This document shows positions 41,001 to 50,000 of a stretch of 64,000 nucleotides of DNA, in pieces. The stretch's first letter is position 1, and each line of letters opens with the position of its first letter. A program made the position numbers and the translations under genes. Origin of the DNA: Phoronis australis (taxonomy: Eukaryota > Phoronida > Phoronidae); assembly GCA_002633005.1 (NCBI GenBank), contig NMRA01000184.1, positions 172,328-236,327 of the forward strand. The letters run 5' to 3'. Under the pieces are notes generated by a model that saw only the letters and a list, made by a program, of their open reading frames with translations, had not been told where the DNA came from and did not search any database.

Positions 41001-44000
41001 ACATGCATTGGCTTTCTTTCTCAATAAATTGAATGTGCACCAAGTCAGATAATACTACATTCTTGTCTCCTCATGCACTGCTTGTACATATATATGAAAA
41101 TACAAGTATTTGCATTTTAATGGAAAACCCCTATTGTTCATTGTTCTTGTTTTGAAAACATGGTGAAAACTGTATGTTCGCTGGCATTGTCAATTGAGTC
41201 TGAAAGCTATGGACAGCCAAAAGAGGAAAAATTCGAAACTTTTATTTCGCTATGCAGAAATTGAAATAATAGTGAAAATAATTTTCAGATCTCAGAAATA
41301 TAAGAAACTCACTGGTATTTTCTTTCTCACTCCAGAAATTGCTTCATACAAAAAAATAACAAAAAGTATTACTTACAACAAGAAATTGTGCAGAAAAACA
41401 ATTTAACGTACCATAGCAAATGTGACTGCGGCTGAACAAAAAACCCATTGCAGAAATTATTTTCACATGCCAGAAAGTTTAATCACTCAGGAGCATGTGA
41501 CCACGATAATGATGATTTCGTGCATTTGAAGCAAGATGGCTGAGCCAGATGGCGAACAATAGAGTTGCGATCTGAGAGATCTATTGTCTATAATAGACAA
41601 TCATCTACATTTTAACAGAACACACACACAGAGGTTTGTAGTTGTTGGCGAAACCATCGCTCTACACTAAGCCCTTGCGTACCTGGTAATGACATCATAA
41701 CGTTGAGATGACATCATGACATCGAGGTGTCACGTGCTCCTGGATGGTCACAGAATGGTGACACGGGCTCCTGGCATGGTTAAATTTTTGTTGGCATATA
41801 ATTTGGTCCTGCCTTGATATGAAATATTTGTGATAGTTAATTATGAATTTATGAGTATAAAAGTCTTGGTATATGTTTTGGTCTTAATGTGAACTGAAAA
41901 TGCTGGTTTTGGCTTGTTAGTTTTTGGTCCTGCTCAGTGAAAATGATGTTTTGGACTTTAATTCAATTTTTGCGTAGCAAAAAGTGTTTTGAGTTTTTCT
42001 AATTTGGCTTTTGATAGTTACTGTACTCATTGTATTGTTCCTACAGTTAGTGGTTTATTAATAGGTATAATTTTTTGTGCTTGGTATTCTTGAATTAGAG
42101 AAAAAGTGGAACCTTTCCCAGAAATTTCAGCTACAAGGGAAAATGTTACAAAGCATATGCATATGCTCATATTTGTCTGTAATTCGTGTGTGTGTGTGTG
42201 TGNTGTGTGTGTGTGTGTGTGTGTGTGGCTCTAAATAAACAAAGCCTGTTTGTGTAGAACAAGTCTGGCGTTGCAGTCACAGTTTGGGTTTGTTGATGTT
42301 GAGAATGAGCAGGGCCAGGCCAAGTGTGTCTAGCTAATTGTGATTACCTCCAAACATGTTTACATAATCCATTGTAACATTAGGTTCTAATTAACTTCCT
42401 TAGTCAGACCCTAGTGTTCCTGGTTGACTTCTGAAGAGGGTCATAGGTCACCACAGCCTGGCACATGATTGTTGTCTATGTGGTTCCACTCTTTAGCAGC
42501 ACATGCTAAAAAAATAACCAAGTCTTTTCATAATGCAAGGAAGCAGCAAGCCCAAGGTCTGACTCACAATACATGTTTGTGTAAAAAGTATTAAGTTGGC
42601 TGCAGGCCTACTTTCATACCAGCCGCATTAAACATATGACTATGATCATTGCAGATTAATTGTCAAATTTTTAATAGTCTGTCTACCATCTGGAGTCACA
42701 TGTAGCAAAAGTTGTGTGGAAGATGTCTGATTCTAGGTGACAGAAATGCAACTGTATGAAAAATTGGCAATGAAACTACAAAAATCGAATTCAAGTTGCG
42801 TGCTTATGAGTGAGACTTACGTAAAATGCTAATTTTTTCAGATAAATAATTCTTTGTCAAGTGGAATAAATTAAGGGTGCCCTTTCTATTTCATTTTTCT
42901 TAAAGTTTCATAAAACACATTTTAATGAAGCCAGTCAAGTCAAAAGTGGTGATTTGTAGTCAGCACTTTTTATGACCGTACTGTCTCCTTACTAAGGTAC
43001 AGCACTCTTTTGTTTGTGACACACAAAACTAACGGATTCGTTGTAGTCATCCCTGCGTTTGCCTCTTGAAACAGCACATTTCAACAGGAGAGAACTAACA
43101 ATAAGCGCTTGAACCAACATAGCCAACAATGTATTATTTGCAACGCTATATACTATATAGGGTCCATGGGAAACCAAACACTTAAAAAGTGAACACTGCA
43201 TATCTTTTGCTAGCAGTAAAATTGCATGAACAGCTACAAGTGTCATTTTTGCTGATACTTTGCTGGCGGTTTGAGCTGCCTCAAACCTGCTGGCATTTTT
43301 TCGCTGGCACTGTTGTAGCCAGACCACTTATTTCAAAGGACACACATGTGTAGGGGTAAGATTTGTTTATCGTCATATCAATCAATTTTTGATAGAGAGT
43401 GAAAATGTTTTTTGGCTTTAAAGCAATCCAAGTGGTGAGGAAAAAAACAAATTCAATTAGTACTGCTTGCAAAAATGACCCTTGACATGCAGCTTATCTG
43501 TTTGGCTACAATGGTACCATTTCCTCTAGCATTTTAGCCAAGAAAACTGCTGGCATTTTTGCCACTCATGTGAACCCAGTGTACCATGCTTGTTTTCTTT
43601 CTTTTCAGATTGTAGGTCATCCAACTCTCTAAAAGAAGTATTGAAACGGTGTCATGGGAGGCGACATTGTAATGTTCATGCAAGTCCTAAAGTATTTGGT
43701 TCACCGTGTGAGCCAGAAACAATGCAGTACCTTAAAGTTATATACTCATGTGGTAAGTAAACATAGATATGGTAACTGCTGTGATTGTACCACTATAGTA
43801 ATGCAGACGTTCTTGACTATTACTGTGGTATACCCTGTTCATTAGTTTGAGGGATGACCACCAGAGGTCCCGGGGGAGACTTCCGGTTTGTCACGTTTTT
43901 AGTTTAAGCTGAAATATACTAATTTCTCAGTTATTTGTGGTCAATACATTGCAATTACAGTATTTGTCTAACTTGGTAACAAGGTATGTTAGTTACCCTT

Positions 44001-47000
44001 ATGTGAAGGAAAAGATATACCGTAATCGTTCGGGTTAACGCCCTGGGCGGTTAAATTGGCGAACCCAAAAAATCGGGGGTGGGCGGTTAACCAGACATGG
44101 GCGCTTAAACGTGAAATTTCAAGAAATCGGGGGGGGGGCGGTTANNNNNNNNNNNNNNNNNNNNNNNNNNNNNNNNNNNNNNNNNNNNNNNNNNNNNNNN
44201 NNNNNNNNNNNNNNNNNNNNNNNNNNNNNNNNNNNNNNNNNNNNNNNNNNNNNNNNNNNNNNNNNNNNNNNNNNNNNNNNNNNNNNNNNNNNNNNNNNNN
44301 NNNNNNNNNNNNNNNNNNNNNNNNNNNNNNNNNNNNNNNNNNNNNNNNNNNNNNNNNNNNNNNNNNNNNNNNNNNNNNNNNNNNNNNNNNNNNNNNNNNN
44401 NNNNNNNNNNNNNNNNNNNNNNNNNNNNNNNNNNNNNNNNNNNNNNNNNNNNNNNNNNNNNNNNNNNNNNNNNNNNNNNNNNNNNNNNNNNNNNNNNNNN
44501 NNNNNNNNNNNNNNNNNNNNNNNNNNNNNNNNNNNNNNNNNNNNNNNNNNNNNNNNNNNNNNNNNNNNNNNNNNNNNNNNNNNNNNNNNNNNNNNNNNNN
44601 NNNNNNNNNNNNNNNNNNNNNNNNNNNNNNNNNNNNNNNNNNNNNNNNNNNNNNNNNNNNNNNNNNNNNNNNNNNNNNNNNNNNNNNNGCGGTCTCTGAG
44701 GCCGTCGTTGCACTCAATGTTATCATCGATCTTAATCTAAAAGGTCGGGGATTCGTGTTTCCTATTAGCACAGGGCGGTAATCACCAATCGTCAAAAGTA
44801 GGGGATGGGCGCTTAACCGAGAGGTGGGCGCTTAATTGGAAATCTTCAAAAATAGCAGGGGGGCGGTTAACCGAGCAGTGGGCGGTTAAATCGAAAATCC
44901 ACCTAAAGTAGGGGTGGGTGGTTAACTGAGCATGGGCGTTAACCCGAACGATTACGGTAAGTATAATCTGGTCAAATTTCTGATGTATTTAATCAGGTGA
45001 CTTTACTAAGGAAGAGAACACATGACAGTTATTTTAATTGAACTTAGTGTGCTGTCTTCTCATTGACTGTTTGAGAATGATAAAAAAGAACATCACAAAC
45101 AGTGACCTTGGATCCACGCCATTCAATGGACACCTGTCTGTATGTCTGTAGATGCTACTTCAAAATAACGTTTTTTGCAAAGTTACAATGTAGATTATAC
45201 TTTTCTTGATTATGCATACAACTCGAGTTAGAATTGCGGTGTTGTCAAGTTAAACAAGTTATTGTTCTCACTACGTCCTCGTTGAAAATGAAATTAGAGC
45301 AAGAAATGTTAATGTTGGTTAATGAACAGAAATTGATATTTGAGCTGTTTCGCTAGTAAACCCGCCTTCCGTCAAAGAAATTATAACTTTTCATGTACCC
45401 CAGTTATCATGATAAAACTGACCTCAGTTGGTTCCTTACTCAGATGAGAAATGATTTCTGGGCTTGGAACCAGGCAAGTCATTGTTGCTTGGGATCATGG
45501 TTGCTATCTCGGCACTTAAAGCACCTCATCAGGAAAAGCTAACTTATTGAGCTTGGTCTGTCAGTTCCTAACCCTTGAAATCAGTTCCAGTGTAGCCTAC
45601 ATGTTGGAATTAGTTGAAACCAGTTTTATAATCAGAAGGGGTCGAAATCAAAAATTTTTTGACTGAAGACTAGTTTAAAGCAACTTTAAAGGTTGTAAAA
45701 CATTTCACAGATCTTTTTAACATTTACTGTTACTTAATCTAACCAGTTGATATTTAGCAATATAATGTCACATGTATTCACGTACATGCAGTGTGTGACT
45801 TGTGCATGTCTGAACCCAGGCATCGTGAGAAGCTATTTTTCACAAAGCAAAGGATTGTTTCTGAGATTTTAGTCTGAGGCTTACATGATAAAACGACATT
45901 TTATCATCACTAAAAAGCTTTGAGGAAGTGATTAAAAAGAATGTTATATTGAGGATGGCATGTTTTTCTTTTTGAATTGTCAATCGACAACTTGTGTTTC
46001 AGGATACAGGCAACCAGCTTCCTTAATTAATTACTTCAAATATTTCATACAGAATACACTTGTAGTGATCGAAACCAAAACTTACAATTACTAATGCAAT
46101 TATCTATTGTGTTTTATCATCACAAAGCGAGATATTCTTAAAATTATCTTGCTGTAAAAACAACTGTGTAAGTAGCGGTGCTATGCTGGTGTACTTGGCA
46201 CAGAATTATCGTATTGAACTCAGGGAGTAGATGTTACGGGTATGGTAAGGATAGTGAGAGAAAAGTACATTTTTATTAATTTTGTCAACAAAAGTGTAGA
46301 ATAGCATGCTGTTGTAACCTTTTGAGTTTTGCTGTAATTTGACCTTTGGAAAACGAAACTTAAATGATGTTTATCAATTTTACTGTATTGTTTCATAATT
46401 GGCAATATCCTTTGTGCTATCATCAAAATTTTAAAAGTATTATTTTCTTGACTTTGCAGTGCCAAAACAGATATTAAAAGAGTTGAAAAGGCAAAGGAAT
46501 GGTAAGAATAACATTCAGAATGAAGATACACGCTATAGTGAGTACCGGCCGAACAGACTGGGTAATATTGAACGGCCGGGTACTGATGGTGCTCCGAGGT
46601 ATGACCCCAAGGTGTCAACATATCTCTACGAGAACTTCTTAACAGTAGCCACACAGTCACCTACTGTCAGGGAAGCTCCCACTAAACCAGGTGAGTGGTA
46701 CGAGGGGTGAGGGCAATCAAAACATACCATGGTGTTTCATGGCTTCCGTGAGGTTGGGTATTCGCTATTCAGTACTGATACTCTTTGATACCAATTTCAA
46801 ATGCTGTTGCCTTATGAAACTCATAAGTCAAAACTTCTTTGTTTCATTAAGCTGTGCCAATTGTACAAGAAGGCTGCATAAAAGTTAAGCTCAGTTGTAT
46901 ACTGCTAGCCAGGTGGCTGCTCTTACCAAGCAGTTGGTAATTCTTACAATTTCTACACCTCTGAACTCGAAACTACAGGAGGTCTTAAAATTTTAAGACA

Positions 47001-50000
47001 TTTTTTAAATATGAAAAACTCGAAAAGATCTATGTGTTTAAAGGCCTCTTGCTGACCGCATTGGCAATGTGGGGTAGTTACCAAATCACATGAGTTTGAA
47101 AAAACATTCTTCAAATGGATGCGTCCGGCACGTGAACACTTATTTGCTCTAATTGCCATAGTAACCATTTCATTATTAAAGGTGAAGTAGGGCGATTCGG
47201 GATTTTTTTTGGTATGTCCATAGGTTAACATGATTTTTAATTTTTTCATTTAAAACTTCAAGCTCACCTTGATCGTGGACACACGTGAATAAACTTCTCG
47301 TGCAGCTCGTTGTCGCGGAAACATTAAAACACCACTTCCGAACTGCCTTATTTCATATTTTGGAGATTTCCCTGACCCTTGTGCTCTACAGGCCTGATTC
47401 TACTCGATTAATGTTGATGGTTACACTTAGAAAGAGTCTGTAGAAAAAACACATTCAAATAACATCTGAAATTAAGGACAGCATTCGTAGAAAGATTGTA
47501 AGCACTCTAGTTGATGTGTAAGATAATGTAATGGCAAAAGAGTTGGAATTTTCAGACACTAGGTGAGTAAAAACCCGCACACTTTGGCTGTGCTGTCAGG
47601 AGTCAGGGTATCTTCTAAAATGTGTTCCATTATTTTCAGACACCTTGTATAAGTGTCAATGTAAAAAAAATGCATGCCATTTCCTTATTTAAAGGAGGCC
47701 GACTTCTTTTCAATGACTTGAGAGTTTAGTTAGCTGCAGTTTTTGTGTTGTACTTGCTCTTACTTTACGAGTCACTTGTTAAGTATGATCAGCATAAGAT
47801 TATTATGTTCACGTCACAATAAAATGAAAATGAAGTAAAAATTTGCATTTTCGTTCATGTTTTAAGTAGTTAAAAAACTTCGGAAAATGGTGGGATTTTA
47901 CTATGGAAAAGTGCAGTAAAACAGTATGTACAAGTGCACTGAGTGTAAAGTTGTCAAGTGTCCATGAGCTTATGCTGAAGAGTCAAGGATATTTTGATGG
48001 AGAATTGGGGTTAAGTACATGAGTCACCCACCAAGTGGAGGTAATTCGACCGGCTCATTATTTCAGTTGGTGGTGATGAGAGAGAGCAGGAGGATTCAGT
48101 GAGAGTGAACAGTACTTCGGACAACAGCAACACAAACCATGCCGTGTTCTGTAACTACACAGTGGTGCCCCCTCAGCCAGAGAAAGAAATTGGCTTCATG
48201 GCTGATTGGGTCAGCTCCATTCACTTTTTACAAAGTAAGTCCCTTTTTGCCATGAATGCACGTTTGGGCCCTGTATGAGAATTCTGATACTCCTGCACTT
48301 GAATTGAGACACACGTGCTGATACTCTAAAGTGAAAGCATACCTGAAAAACACTGATGTCCCATAGTTCCGAAGCCGTTGCTATTGGACTGAGTTCAAAT
48401 GGTGACTTTTAAGTGGTGGTTTACGTCAGTTGAGGGACACATACCCTGTCACTGTTATTTTTTTAAGGTTGTGTAGGACTTTATCTTCCACTCTGTGTGT
48501 TAAGTCACATATCTACTAAGTTATGGATTTTAATTCAATAAAAGTATTTTTTGGAAGTCGAAAACCTATGGAATTTGATCTGTGAATTTATACCAAACTT
48601 CAATAATTGGGTCCTATGACCGTGTCCTTTTAATAAAGTTTAGCGAGAAAAAAAATGTACATTCATAGCAAAACAGTAGTTTCAATAAAATGACCAAATT
48701 TTGTTTGATTTAGATATCTGAGATGAAATCTCAAAAATGCTGTTATACTTATCATTTTGTTTTCATTTTATACCATCGTCGATTAATTATCTTGAATGTC
48801 CTGTTTTTTCATAGACCCTCATGCCAAAGTGGAAACATTAAAAAAAATTCTAGGAACATTTCGGAAAACAGTGGATTAAGTAATAGTACATGCAATTGGT
48901 GTGAATCTGATCAGCCATCCACTTGGGCACTTTTCCAGGGTTCAGTAACAAAATCTTAACTACAGATGGATTACTTTTATTTTCAAAACCACCGACATCA
49001 ATAATTATTTTATTCCTTTGCAGTTTCAATAATAATACCATTCTAATAGTGTCATATCAGTCCAAGATGTAACTGACCTTCAACAAATGGCAATTCACAG
49101 CCATAATTTTGTTGGTGTATGTCATTCTTTTATGGCATCTTTGAAATTTAATTGGCAGTGTTAACAGTCTGTTCTTTAATTTAAATTGGCAGCGTGTGAG
49201 GCAGTGTTTGCTAAAGTTGTATTTCATGCAATCGAGCTAAAGTAGGCACGCACTTAGTTGATGGGTGCGTCACCTTTATCACAGTTTCGAGGAGTACAAT
49301 GTAAGAAAAACAAAAACCATCTGTTTTACTTCTCGGTTATTCTCGGTTTTCATCCCATTTTTACCCTGATGAAAGTATTGGCAGGCTCTGCTTCACTTTT
49401 CCAATCTACATGGGCATCATCCTCTGCTAGTGGAATAATTTCTAGACTGTTTCACTTACCCCAAGCCGGTAATTGAAATGGACCTGAAAATTTTGGAAGG
49501 TAGGTCCACTAGACCCCTGTGTTTAGAAATGTACGGTGAACACTGATGTTGTGTATTTTTATGTAGTTCCTAGCTAGCCTATAGTGTTGTGTTACGGATA
49601 ATCTTCAGTTATTATGGACAAAATTATTTTTTAGTTTTTCAAAACTGCATGATTTTTTGCCATTAATAGCAAATGTTTTGTTACACTCTAGGCGTACAAA
49701 GCAAGTCTTAATGAAGTATAATTTTCTTTAAATAAGTGTTATGACAAAGCAATACTCAACTTTTCCACTACAGTTCTCGATACTTAGCATAACGTCAACT
49801 TGGCAAATACAACCTGGCAAAGTTTCCAGGACACCGAATGGCAATTGAGGTTGGCAAAACAAGGAAACATCATAGGGCAGTTTTGAAAGTCTGTGGCGAC
49901 TTCAGGGTCACATTGGATTTTTACCAAGTCGCCAAACAAAATCTGAGGTCGCATTCGCGACCTTCCCCTGCACTGTGCTACATAGGTCATGATATATCAT

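Larger units (their letters stand above)
39482..43608 (+). other. EVA1C: EVA1C intron 4
   Basis: About 4.1 kb. Contains a GC-richer repeat relic (39729-39960), an 18-bp palindrome and adjacent hairpin (40740-40789), a (TG)n run with an N (42186-42227), and no recognisable exon. Confidence 0.6.
43753..46459 (+). other. EVA1C: EVA1C intron 5
   Basis: About 2.7 kb, mostly taken up by the TA-flanked element with an assembly gap (44020-44957) and a diverged dispersed repeat around 45350-45600 that shares CCGCCTTCC..., TTACTCAG and GAGAAATGATTTCTGGGCTT-like words with 10040-10130 and 11770-11860. Confidence 0.6.

Noticed and set aside
44056-44795. Reading frames of about 200-240 codons on both strands
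   Set aside because: They run through the 544-bp run of N; nothing real is translated there.
46220-46660. 146-codon minus-strand frame
   Set aside because: Largely antisense to EVA1C exon 6, whose splice sites and phase are well supported.
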